Assembly (NCBI GenBank): GCA_027486795.1
Contig: JAIXOI010000035.1
Coordinates: 124,001 to 188,000, forward strand
Source of the DNA: Sphingobacteriales bacterium
Lineage (GTDB): Bacteria; Bacteroidota; Bacteroidia; Chitinophagales; CAIOSU01
Reading direction: 5' to 3'
DNA: 64,000 nt
Shown: in pieces, positions 45,227 to 53,547 of the stretch
Layout: each line of letters begins with the position of its first letter
How positions within the stretch are numbered: position 1 is the first letter of the stretch
Translations under genes and position numbers: made by a program
Notes under the pieces: generated by a model
Told to the model about the DNA's origin: nothing
Seen by the model: only the letters and a program-made list of their open reading frames with translations
Database searches by the model: none

Positions 45227-47731
45227 TTAGGCTTCACTCCTACTTCGTTTCACTACCTTCACCAACTCATACCAGATTACAGATATAAAGCCTGCGGTTA
45301 TGCTTATGCCTAATTGGGGTAAGCTAAGCGGCTCAAACTTAAAGAACCTAGCCAATATGGGTATGTAAAGTAATAAGCCTGTGATAGCTATGGTAATGCC
45401 TATAATAATCAGCACAAGATTGTTCTTATACTGTAGGGTTTTTAGTATCGAGAAATAGAAGGAACGATTGACCAAGGTAAGCACGATATTCGCTGCAATA
45501 AGCACCGTGAACACCATACTCCTGGTGTGGTCTTCATTTAGGCCAATATGAACGGCGTATTGATAAACGAACAACGCACCAGCAGTAATAACTAAACCTT
45601 GCATTATACTGGTAACCAATTCATTGAATTTTAAGAAAGAGGTTGTGTACGACCGAGGCTTTTGCGACATGGTATTGGCTTCCATGGGCTCATTTTCATA
45701 AATAATAGAGCATGTCGGGCCCATTATCAGCTCTAGGAAAATAATGTGTACTGGCGTAAAAATGTTAGGATACAACCAACCCAAAGCCAATGGTATAAAT
45801 ACTGTGAGGATGATAGGAATGTGGATGGATATGATGTAGCGGATTGCCTTTTTAAGATTGGTGTAAATGCGGCGACCCATGGCTATAGCATCTAACATTT
45901 GCGATAGGTCGTCATTAGTGAGAATCAAAGATGCTGCTTGTTTGGCTATCTCTGTTCCTTTCCTACCCATAGCAATGCCAATATGCGATGCTTTTAAAGC
46001 CGGCCCATCGTTTACACCGTCACCTGTCATTGCTACTATTTCATTATTGGCTTTAAGCGCGTTAATTATTTTGAGCTTAGCCTCTGGAAACATCCTGGTA
46101 AATACCTTTGTGGTAGCTACACGCTTTTGTAGTTCAGTATCAGACAGTTGCATCAATTCATCGCCACTAATACTTTTATCCCAACCTACAAACCCCACCT
46201 GCTTGGCTATAGCGGTTGTAGTTTCTGCATTATCGCCGGTTACTATTTTCACGTCAATGCCTGCTTTATAAAACCCTTCAAATACGGCTTGAATGTTTTT
46301 CTTAGGCGGGTCGTAAAAGGCTACCAAACCTTTAAACAAGAACTGGAATTGCTGCTGCTCTTTTGGGTACTCAATGCCCTCGAATTGTGCACTCCCAACC
46401 GCCAATACTCTAAATCCGTCTTTAGCTAGATCACTAATAGCTTGATGTATTTGGCCTCTTTCGGTTTGGTTAAGGTTTGATACAGCCACAATTGCCTCGG
46501 GAGCGCCCTTTGCAGCGATTATGCGAGCTCCTTGACCATTTTCGAACAAATGAGTCATCATAGGTGGTTTGCCGCCTAGGGGGTACTCATGAACCATTTT
46601 AAAGCTAGGTCGCTCGTCGGCAGCAGTTAATTTGCCGTATTCGTAATGCAATGCAACCTCCATCGGGTCGAACGGAATAGGCTCGCTGGCCCACATAGCA
46701 AAAGTTACCAATTCTTTTTGGGCATCCGAAAGGGTGCCTTCCATCGTGCTTATTTCTCCTTCTGAAAGAACATATAGCCTCGCAACACTCATTTTGTTCT
46801 CTGTAATTGTTCCAGTTTTATCAGTACAGATAACTGTTGCGCTGCCAAGAGTCTCAACGGTTTTCATTTGCTTTACTACAATGCCCATTTTCATTAGGCG
46901 CCAAGCACCTAGCGCCATAAATGTTGTTAAGGCTACCGGTATCTCTTCGGGTAATATACTCATGGCCAAAGTCAATGACTTTTGGAGACTATCCAAGATA
47001 TTTGGATTGCGGTAATGGTTAATGCCCCAAACTACCACAAATACCATTGCACCTATAATAACCATCTTCTTTACGAAGTCGTTAATTTGAAGCTCCAATG
47101 GCGTTTTCTCTTCAGTAATAGCTTCTAGGCTTTTGCCAATCTTGCCTAATTGAGTCTCCTTGCCTATGGCTGTTATTGTTGCTATAGCAAGGCCACTTGC
47201 AACAGTTGTACCTTGAAATATGTGGTTATTCTTACTCTCGGCATCCTTGTATACCGTCATAGACTCGCCTGTGAGGATGGATTCATTTACTGAAAAATCG
47301 TTCGAATGAATAATGGTACCATCGGCGGTGATAAAAGTACCTTCTTCAATCATCAGTGCATCACCAATTACAAGCTCCTCGCTTTTTATCTCTACTACTT
47401 CTCCATCACGAATTACTTTGCAAGTAGGTTGCGTGAGGTTTTTGAGCTTAGCAAGCGCATTTCGACTTCTTGAATCTTGGTACAATGATATTGTAGCTAC
47501 CAATAAAACTGCTGCGACCATGAAAAAACCATCGCCATTGTCGCCAGTTAAAAAGTAAATAGAGGAAGCAATAAGTAGCAATATTACCATTGGCTCTTTA
47601 GCCAATGCGTTAATCGCCGGCCAAAATGAATTTTCATTCTTAAAATCTTGGCTATTAGCACCATGCATTTTCCTAGCCTCACTTACTTCATGCTGGTTGA
47701 GCCCGTTAATATTGAAATTGTTGGATGGCAT
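45227..47731 (-). CDS. Cation-transporting P-type ATPase, ion uncertain
   Basis: 834 residues from the ATG at 47731. N-terminal cation-ATPase domain, about ten helices, the phosphorylation motif CTDKTGTIT, TGES, and MTGDGVNDGPALKASHIGIAMG. Arrangement as P2-type pumps. The M4 sequence PEEIPVALTTFM keeps the Glu used by Ca2+ pumps. M5 and M6 do not: M6 has FLELIMGPTCSIIYENEP where Ca2+ pumps have Asn-Asp residues. A Ca2+ label is therefore unsafe. A tRNA-Pro gene lies upstream on the same strand. Convergent with the glycosyltransferase gene. Confidence 0.85.
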   Translation of the reverse strand: MPSNNFNINGLNQHEVSEARKMHGANSQDFKNENSFWPAINALAKEPMVILLLIASSIYFLTGDNGDGFFMVAAVLLVATISLYQDSRSRNALAKLKNLTQPTCKVIRDGEVVEIKSEELVIGDALMIEEGTFITADGTIIHSNDFSVNESILTGESMTVYKDAESKNNHIFQGTTVASGLAIATITAIGKETQLGKIGKSLEAITEEKTPLELQINDFVKKMVIIGAMVFVVVWGINHYRNPNILDSLQKSLTLAMSILPEEIPVALTTFMALGAWRLMKMGIVVKQMKTVETLGSATVICTDKTGTITENKMSVARLYVLSEGEISTMEGTLSDAQKELVTFAMWASEPIPFDPMEVALHYEYGKLTAADERPSFKMVHEYPLGGKPPMMTHLFENGQGARIIAAKGAPEAIVAVSNLNQTERGQIHQAISDLAKDGFRVLAVGSAQFEGIEYPKEQQQFQFLFKGLVAFYDPPKKNIQAVFEGFYKAGIDVKIVTGDNAETTTAIAKQVGFVGWDKSISGDELMQLSDTELQKRVATTKVFTRMFPEAKLKIINALKANNEIVAMTGDGVNDGPALKASHIGIAMGRKGTEIAKQAASLILTNDDLSQMLDAIAMGRRIYTNLKKAIRYIISIHIPIILTVFIPLALGWLYPNIFTPVHIIFLELIMGPTCSIIYENEPMEANTMSQKPRSYTTSFLKFNELVTSIMQGLVITAGALFVYQYAVHIGLNEDHTRSMVFTVLIAANIVLTLVNRSFYFSILKTLQYKNNLVLIIIGITIAITGLLLYIPILARFFKFEPLSLPQLGISITAGFISVIWYELVKVVKRSRSEA

Positions 47732-47813
47732 AGTAAACGACAAGATAAAAAGGATGGAAATACATCAACTGAAAGATAGAATATTTAAAGCTTAAATGTA
47801 AGCTTATAAAAAA

Positions 47814-47836
47814 AAGGGTGGCTTAAGGCCACCCTT
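47814..47836 (-). terminator. Terminator after tRNA-Pro
   Basis: On the minus strand AAGGGTGGC and GCCACCCTT form a perfect 9-bp stem around a 5-base loop, followed by a run of T's (47813 and below). It follows the tRNA by five bases. Confidence 0.85.
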
Positions 47837-47841
47837 AATAG

Positions 47842-47915
47842 TCGGGATGACTGGATTCGAACCAGCGACCCCACGACCCCCAGCCGTGTGCTCTACCGGG
47901 CTGAGCCACATCCCG
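47842..47915 (-). tRNA. tRNA-Pro (GGG)
   Basis: Minus-strand cloverleaf. The acceptor pair is CGGGATG/CATCCCG, D arm GCTC-AGCCCGGTA-GAGC, anticodon stem CACGG/TCGTG, T arm with GGTTCGAATCC and discriminator A at 47842. The anticodon loop is C-T-GGG-GG, so GGG. No CCA is encoded. A strong terminator follows. Confidence 0.9.
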
Positions 47916-47918
47916 AAT

Positions 47919-48027
47919 ATTCGTTATTAGTTATTGGTTTATTATTTATTAGTATACTGGTTACAAACAACTCAGTATGCTGGCTTACCAGTAAACCTAT
48001 TATCCAATAAACTAATCAACCGATTAA
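47919..48027. repeat. AT-rich quasi-tandem repeat between pgk and tRNA-Pro
   Basis: The sequence contains units such as CCAATAAA, CTAATCAA, CCGATTAA and CTAATTAA, and opposing TTATTAGTTATTGGTTTATT units, so the two ends partly complement each other. It abuts the end of pgk. It is of the same class as 8519-8590 and 9832-9896. Confidence 0.5.
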
Positions 48028-49221
48028 CTAATTAACCCTTATCGCTTTAATGCCTGGTAATTCTTTTCCTTCAAAGTATTCCAACATAGCGCCACCTCCT
48101 GTCGAAACAAAGCTTACTTGCTCGTCCAAACCAAACTTATTGATGGCTGCAACCGAGTCGCCACCGCCAACAAGGCTAAATGCACCATTAGCAGTAGCTT
48201 CAGCTACTGTAAGAGCTATGGATTTAGTTCCTTCTTGGAATTTCTCCATTTCAAACACCCCCATTGGGCCGTTCCATAAGATGGTCTTAGATGCAAGGAT
48301 AACCGCTTTGTAATCAGCAATAGCTTTCGGACCAATATCTAAACCCATCCAGCCCGCTTCAATACTATCGCTATTCAAAACTTTAGTATTGGCATTGGCA
48401 TCAAACTTGTCTGCCGAAACCGAATCAATAGGCAAATATAATTTAACTCCGTATTTTTTGCACTTTTCTACCAACTCTTTTGCCAGTTCTAGCTTATCTT
48501 CTTCTACAAGCGAGTTGCCAATTTGACCACCAGCAGCTTTTATAAAAGTGTAAGCCATGCCGCCACCAATAATTAGGTTATTAACCTTTGGCAATAGGTT
48601 CTCTATTATCAATATCTTATCTGATACTTTTGCACCGCCCAAAATAGCCGTAAATGGATGTTCTGCGTTGTGCAGCACTTTCTCAGCATTGGCCACTTCA
48701 GCATCCATCAGGTAGCCAAACAGCTTATGGTCGGCATCAAAAAAGTCGGCAACAATGGTGGTGCTGGCATGTGCACGGTGTGCGGTACCAAAGGCATCGT
48801 TTACATAAACGTTGCCCAAGCTAGCCAACTTGCCAGCAAATTCCCGGTCTCCTTTTTCTTCTTCCTTATAAAAGCGCGTGTTTTCTAGCATCAACACTTC
48901 GCCTGGTTTAAGTGCAGCGGCTTTCGCTTTAGCCTCATCTCCTATACAATCATTAGCAAACTGTACATTTTTACCCAACAATTGGCTTAAGTGGGTTACT
49001 AAGTGCCTCAAGCTATACTTATCCTCTGGTCCTGTTTTGGGGCGGCCAAAGTGCGACATTAAGATTGCAGAGCCGCCATCGCTCAATATTTTATTGATTG
49101 TGGGCAAGGCCGCACGAATACGGGTATCGTCGGTAATGACGAAATCGGCATTAAGCGGCACATTAAAATCAACCCTAACGAGGGCCTTCTTACCTGAAAA
49201 ATTGAAGCTATCTATGTTCAT
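48028..49221 (-). CDS. pgk: Phosphoglycerate kinase
   Basis: 397 residues from the ATG at 49221 ([20 protein letters not shown]). Converts 1,3-bisphosphoglycerate and ADP to 3-phosphoglycerate and ATP. Substrate motifs: [16 protein letters not shown], and FVNDAFG-like [16 protein letters not shown]. The nucleotide site shows [17 protein letters not shown] and GGGDSVAA. Downstream partner of gapA, 59 bp apart; the gap holds a tandem heptamer array. Confidence 0.96.
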   Translation of the reverse strand: MNIDSFNFSGKKALVRVDFNVPLNADFVITDDTRIRAALPTINKILSDGGSAILMSHFGRPKTGPEDKYSLRHLVTHLSQLLGKNVQFANDCIGDEAKAKAAALKPGEVLMLENTRFYKEEEKGDREFAGKLASLGNVYVNDAFGTAHRAHASTTIVADFFDADHKLFGYLMDAEVANAEKVLHNAEHPFTAILGGAKVSDKILIIENLLPKVNNLIIGGGMAYTFIKAAGGQIGNSLVEEDKLELAKELVEKCKKYGVKLYLPIDSVSADKFDANANTKVLNSDSIEAGWMGLDIGPKAIADYKAVILASKTILWNGPMGVFEMEKFQEGTKSIALTVAEATANGAFSLVGGGDSVAAINKFGLDEQVSFVSTGGGAMLEYFEGKELPGIKAIRVN

Positions 49222-49250
49222 TGTAAATCTGGTCTCTTTTAATGTCAAAA

Positions 49251-49281
49251 TACTTGATACTTGATACTTGATACTTGATAC
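49251..49281. repeat. Perfect tandem heptamer array (TACTTGA)
   Basis: Four perfect copies of TACTTGA followed by TAC occupy nearly all of the gap between gapA and pgk. Its last base reaches the gapA stop. The same heptamer, degenerate and inverted, occurs at 5856-5883. Slippage could change its length, and with it the spacing between the two operon genes. Confidence 0.85.
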
Positions 49282-50285
49282 TATTTCAATTCCTTAATCT
49301 TTAAAATCAAATCGGCCAAGCGATTGCTATAGCCTGTCTCGTTATCGTACCAGCCCGTAATCTTGATAAAATTCCCGGCCGATTGGGTCAATTTAGAATC
49401 GAAAACACATGAGTATGGATTACCAACTATGTCAGTTGACACCAATTCGTCTTCACTATATTCCAAAATACCCACTAATGTGCCATTGGCAGCTTTAGCA
49501 AAGGCAGCATTAATCTGCTCTACCGTTACCGTTGCTTTCAACAAAGCATTTATCTCGGTTAGGGAGCCATCAATAACTGGCACCCGAACAGCCGAAGCAA
49601 AAATTTTGCCCTCGGTAGATGGAATTACTTGAGCCAGCGCAGTACCCGCATTAGTGCTGGTAGGCACTATGTTAATGGCCGCAGCCCTTGCCCGGCGCAA
49701 ATCGTCGTGCGGGGCATCTTGCAAGCGTTGGTCGGCAGTGTAAGCGTGCACTGTTGTTACAAATGCTTTTTCAATACCAAACTCCTCTTCCAACACTTTA
49801 ACCATAGGCGCTAGGCAATTAGTGGTGCATGAAGCGTTGGAAAGAATAGTATCTCCAACTTCAAGCAACTCATCATTAACACCCAATACAATAGTTTTAA
49901 TATCATGGCCCTTTGCAGGAGCTGACAGCACTACCCTTTTAGCACCTGCGGCAAGATGTTTTGAAGCTTTATCGCGACTGCGAAAAATGCCAGTACACTC
50001 AAGCACTACATCAATACCCAATTTGCCCCAGGGTAATTGCTCTGGGTCGCGCTCGGCCAGGCCCAAAACTTTATGATTGTTTACTACTAAATAGTCGCCA
50101 TCTAAAGACAACGTGCCTTTAAAACGGCCATGGGTGCTGTCAAATTTAAGTAGATGAATTAATGTGGCATTATCAGCCAAATCATTAATCGCAACCAACT
50201 CAATATCGGCATGGTCATGTAAAAGCCTGAAGACCAAGCGCCCAATGCGTCCAAAACCATTTATTGCTACTTTAATCCGGGTCAT
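49281..50285 (-). CDS. gapA: Glyceraldehyde-3-phosphate dehydrogenase, type I
   Basis: 334 residues from the ATG at 50285 ([20 protein letters not shown]); a TTG two codons earlier is possible. The catalytic Cys is in [13 protein letters not shown] and the His in [11 protein letters not shown]. The N-terminal GFGRIGR and Asp in AINDLAD favour NAD. Upstream of pgk, forming the glycolytic pair. Possibly used for gluconeogenesis too, given fbp. Confidence 0.96.
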   Translation of the reverse strand: MTRIKVAINGFGRIGRLVFRLLHDHADIELVAINDLADNATLIHLLKFDSTHGRFKGTLSLDGDYLVVNNHKVLGLAERDPEQLPWGKLGIDVVLECTGIFRSRDKASKHLAAGAKRVVLSAPAKGHDIKTIVLGVNDELLEVGDTILSNASCTTNCLAPMVKVLEEEFGIEKAFVTTVHAYTADQRLQDAPHDDLRRARAAAINIVPTSTNAGTALAQVIPSTEGKIFASAVRVPVIDGSLTEINALLKATVTVEQINAAFAKAANGTLVGILEYSEDELVSTDIVGNPYSCVFDSKLTQSAGNFIKITGWYDNETGYSNRLADLILKIKELK

Positions 50286-50363
50286 AATCAACAGGTTTGA
50301 ATTACAAATTTATAGGAATAGTGCACCAAAGTGAATTTTTTATTAAAATTATTGTCGTAAAAT

Positions 50364-50394
50364 TTGGCAGATGCCGAAAAGCCGATTACTTTTG
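50364..50394 (+). promoter_or_regulatory. Promoter of tRNA-Glu
   Basis: TTG at 50364-50366 is followed after exactly 20 bp by TACTTTTG at 50387-50394: the full Bacteroidota pattern. The tRNA starts at 50413, 18 bases after the box. Confidence 0.7.
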
Positions 50395-50412
50395 CACCAC
50401 CATTAGATAAAT

Positions 50413-50487
50413 GGCCCGTTCGTCTAGGGGTTAGGACGCTAGATTTTCATTCTAGAAACAGGGGTTCGATTCCCCTACGGGCTACCA
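50413..50487 (+). tRNA. tRNA-Glu (TTC), CCA encoded
   Basis: Cloverleaf: acceptor GGCCCGT/ACGGGCT (with a G-T end pair), D arm GTCT...GGAC, anticodon stem CTAGA/TCTAG with loop TTTTCAT, so anticodon TTC, and T arm AGGGG-TTCGATT-CCCCT. ACCA is encoded at 50484-50487. A consensus promoter precedes it and a terminator follows. Confidence 0.93.
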
Positions 50488-50498
50488 AAGCAAAGTAT

Positions 50499-50526
50499 AA
50501 GGCGCTGAAATTCAGCGCCTTGTTTA
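50499..50526 (+). terminator. Terminator after tRNA-Glu
   Basis: AAGGCGCTGAA at 50499-50509 and TTCAGCGCCTT at 50511-50521 form a near-perfect 11-bp hairpin, followed by GTTTATTTT. The gap on to nuoN at 50714 shows nothing else clear. Confidence 0.85.
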
Positions 50527-50713
50527 TTTTAGCCATTTACTGCACGCATTTTCACGCGCACATGAATTCAAAGCAAGTTTTCTCTTAATTTGAATTAGTG
50601 TCTTCCTAGCTGCATATACGCTTAAACGAAAAGGCTATTGTATCCTCGCACCATTAACTCCACTGTAATGTGGTTAGTTTTCGATTGTGTTAAGGATGCT
50701 GTAAACTAGATTT

Positions 50714-52090
50714 TTAGAACAACTGTATCACGGGGTTTGGATACAAGCCCAAGATGAGGCTAAGTAGCACACACAAGCTAGCCACCATAACATACACCCA
50801 AGGGAATTTAACCACTACCGCTTCGTCGGTTGGTTCGGTATACATCGCCAAGATTAACTTAAAGTAGTAATAAACTCCAATAATGGAGTTTACGATGGCT
50901 ATCAATAACAAGGCAAAAAAGCCGTTGGACATAGCCTCGCTGAAAATGTAATACTTAGCCAAGAAACCTGCAAACGGGGGTATACCAGCCAAAGACAACA
51001 ATGCCATTGTTAGCATAGCAGCCATAAAAGGTTTACGCTTGCCTAAACCGTTGAAGGCTGAAACCAATTCGCTACCGGAAGCCTGAAATACCGGTATTGC
51101 TACTGCAAAAGCAGCAATGGTGGCCAGTGCATATGCAGCGCTGTAATAGAACAATGCCGAAGTAGCATCGGTAGAGATACTTAAAATACCCAGCAACAAA
51201 TAACCCGCGTGGGCAATACCAGAGAAGGCTAATAGGCGCTTCACATTTACCTGTTGAAGAGCGGTCAAGTTACCTACTACCATAGTAAGTGCTGCTACTA
51301 GAGCTATCAACCAGTTGGTATAGTCACCCAAATTGCCAAAGGCTGTGCTAAACAAGCGATAGAATGCACCGAACATTACTACCTTAACCAGCGTAGCCAT
51401 CAAAGCAGTAATCAGCGCTGGAGAGCCTTCATATACATCGGGGCTCCAAAAATGGAAAGGCGCTGCAGATACTTTAAAAAGGATGGCCACCAACAGCATC
51501 AAAACACCTAAATAAAACAGAGGGCTAACAGTGGTAGCAGAAGCGAGGTAAGTATTAATTGCTTCCAAATGAAAAGAGCCAGTAACACCATAAATCAATG
51601 CAATGCCAAACAATAAAAAGCCCGAGGCAAATGAGCCCATCAAGAAATACTTTAGGCCCGCTTCGTTGCTGCTAGTATCATACTTGCGGCTTCCCGCCAT
51701 TACATAAAGTGATAAAGAGAGTATCTCAATACCTAGGAAAAGCATAGCCATATTAGAATACGAAAGCAGCACCAAACCACCCACCAAGGTGAAGATGATG
51801 ATGGCCATGTAATCGCTGATGTGATTCTGTTCGTTCTTATAGTAATCTGATGATAGAGCGATTACCAAGCCAGTAATGATGATGGCCAAGGAGCCAAACG
51901 CCACCGAAAAATTATCGGTGCGCACCATATCGTTATAGTGGGCGACAGTGGTGCCCCAATCTGTAATCGTAAGGGCCAAAATAGCAGCTAATCCAATTAC
52001 TGCCACCGGTATGATAACCTTGCGCAGGTTGAGTATTTCCGCAACCATGCAGATAAAACCCAATACTGATGTATATATAATCGTGTTCAC
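50714..52090 (-). CDS. nuoN: NADH-quinone oxidoreductase subunit N
   Basis: 458 residues, about 14 helices, one of the three antiporter-like proton-channel subunits of complex I. Conserved channel sequence: GLKYFLMGSFASGFLLFGIA (Lys in the TM7-like helix), FKVSAAPFHFWSPDVYEGSP, NVKRLLAFSGIAHAGY. Last gene of the operon, four bases after nuoM. Shorter than the E. coli form but normal for this phylum. Confidence 0.94.
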   Translation of the reverse strand: MNTIIYTSVLGFICMVAEILNLRKVIIPVAVIGLAAILALTITDWGTTVAHYNDMVRTDNFSVAFGSLAIIITGLVIALSSDYYKNEQNHISDYMAIIIFTLVGGLVLLSYSNMAMLFLGIEILSLSLYVMAGSRKYDTSSNEAGLKYFLMGSFASGFLLFGIALIYGVTGSFHLEAINTYLASATTVSPLFYLGVLMLLVAILFKVSAAPFHFWSPDVYEGSPALITALMATLVKVVMFGAFYRLFSTAFGNLGDYTNWLIALVAALTMVVGNLTALQQVNVKRLLAFSGIAHAGYLLLGILSISTDATSALFYYSAAYALATIAAFAVAIPVFQASGSELVSAFNGLGKRKPFMAAMLTMALLSLAGIPPFAGFLAKYYIFSEAMSNGFFALLLIAIVNSIIGVYYYFKLILAMYTEPTDEAVVVKFPWVYVMVASLCVLLSLILGLYPNPVIQLF

Positions 52091-52094
52091 AGGG

Positions 52095-53543
52095 TTAGTT
52101 CAATACTGCGTTATCCAAAATAATTCTCAATGCGGGTTCGGCAATAGCCAAAATCGGTTGTGGGTAAATACCCGCAGCGATAATGACAATTACCAATATC
52201 CAAAGTACTACTTTCTCATTCCAGTGCAAGTCGGCAAAGTTTACTGTAACCTCGTTGGTTTTACCCAGCATTACCCTTTGGAACATGCGGAACATATACA
52301 CTGCGCTTAGGATGATAGTAAGTCCGCCTATACCTGCTGCAATATAGTTGTATTGAAACACACCCAACAGCAACAAGAACTCGCCAATAAAGCTATTAGT
52401 GAGCGGCAAGCCAACACTAGCCAATACTATAATTAAAAATAAGGTATTAAACTGCGGCGCTGCTGTTCGAATACCTCCTAGTTTATCAATCTCTAAAGTA
52501 TTGGTGCGGTGGTAAATGATATCCGCTGCAAAGAACAGGCCTACCACAACCACACCGTGAGATAGCATTTGTACAACACTACCTTCTAGGCCAGTTATGT
52601 TTAAAGTAAATATACCAGCAGATATCAACCCTACGTGTGCTAAGGACGAATAAGCCAACAGGCGCTTCAAGTCTTTCTGCATAATGGCGATGATGGAGGC
52701 ATATACAATACCTGCTATACACAGGCCCATTATCAATGGCGTCCACATCGCCACGCCTTCGGGAAACACTGGTAGCAACCAGCGGAGCAGGCTGTAAGTG
52801 CCCATTTTCAACATAATACCCGAAAGCAACATGGTGCCTTGGGTTGGGGACTCTTTATAGGTATCGGCCTGCCAAGTATGGAAAGGGATAATCGGTATTT
52901 TAATTGCGAATGCCACAAAGAACATCCAGAAGAGCCAAGCCTGGTTTTCTTTTGAAATTACCATGTTATACAACTCAGTAATGTTGAAAGACTTGCCTGG
53001 ATTGAGGTGATACAATGCAATGAAACCGAACAACATAAACAAGCTGCCAGCCAAGGTGTAGATAAAGAACTTCAGTGTAACTGGAACCCGATTCGGCCCA
53101 CCCCAATTAAGCGCAATGAAGTAGATAGGTATCAGCGCCAACTCCCAGAAGATGTAGTACAGCAAACCGTCGTTGGCCATAAATACACCCAAAAGTGCGA
53201 ACTGCATCATTAATATCAGCGAAAAATATGCTTTGGCATTATCTATCACGCGATTGAAGCCAGTAAGGATGATAATGGGCAAAAGGAAGTTGGTCAACAA
53301 TACCATCAACATACTTAAGCCATCCAAGCCTAAGTTAAGGCTGATTTTCGGGTCGGTAATCCATTCTTGGAACACCGTGAACAACTCGGAGCCGCTTAGT
53401 AAAAACACGCTAAGGCAATAACCGGTAAGGCCTAGCTCTACCAGGGCAAACAACAAGGCCAGCTTGGCTGCGAGCTTATTGCCCGACGCCAAAACCACCA
53501 ACGAGGCTACTAAAGGAAACAATAAAAGCAGTAACGTCAACAT
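52095..53543 (-). CDS. nuoM: NADH-quinone oxidoreductase subunit M
   Basis: 482 residues, antiporter-like proton-channel subunit. Landmarks are WELALIPIYFIALNWGG (conserved Glu in helix 5), KFFIYTLAGSLFMLFGF, the lysine-bearing AIKIPIIPFHTWQADTYKESP, and DLKRLLAYSSLAHVG. Four bases separate it from both nuoL and nuoN, so translation is probably coupled. Confidence 0.95.
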   Translation of the reverse strand: MLTLLLLLFPLVASLVVLASGNKLAAKLALLFALVELGLTGYCLSVFLLSGSELFTVFQEWITDPKISLNLGLDGLSMLMVLLTNFLLPIIILTGFNRVIDNAKAYFSLILMMQFALLGVFMANDGLLYYIFWELALIPIYFIALNWGGPNRVPVTLKFFIYTLAGSLFMLFGFIALYHLNPGKSFNITELYNMVISKENQAWLFWMFFVAFAIKIPIIPFHTWQADTYKESPTQGTMLLSGIMLKMGTYSLLRWLLPVFPEGVAMWTPLIMGLCIAGIVYASIIAIMQKDLKRLLAYSSLAHVGLISAGIFTLNITGLEGSVVQMLSHGVVVVGLFFAADIIYHRTNTLEIDKLGGIRTAAPQFNTLFLIIVLASVGLPLTNSFIGEFLLLLGVFQYNYIAAGIGGLTIILSAVYMFRMFQRVMLGKTNEVTVNFADLHWNEKVVLWILVIVIIAAGIYPQPILAIAEPALRIILDNAVLN

Positions 53544-53547
53544 GGCC

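Noticed and set aside
45227-47731. Naming the P-type pump a Ca2+-ATPase
   Set aside because: The M5/M6 ligands do not match, so only the general class is given.
49251-49281. CRISPR-like repeat
   Set aside because: Direct 7-bp tandem copies without spacers; a microsatellite, not an array.
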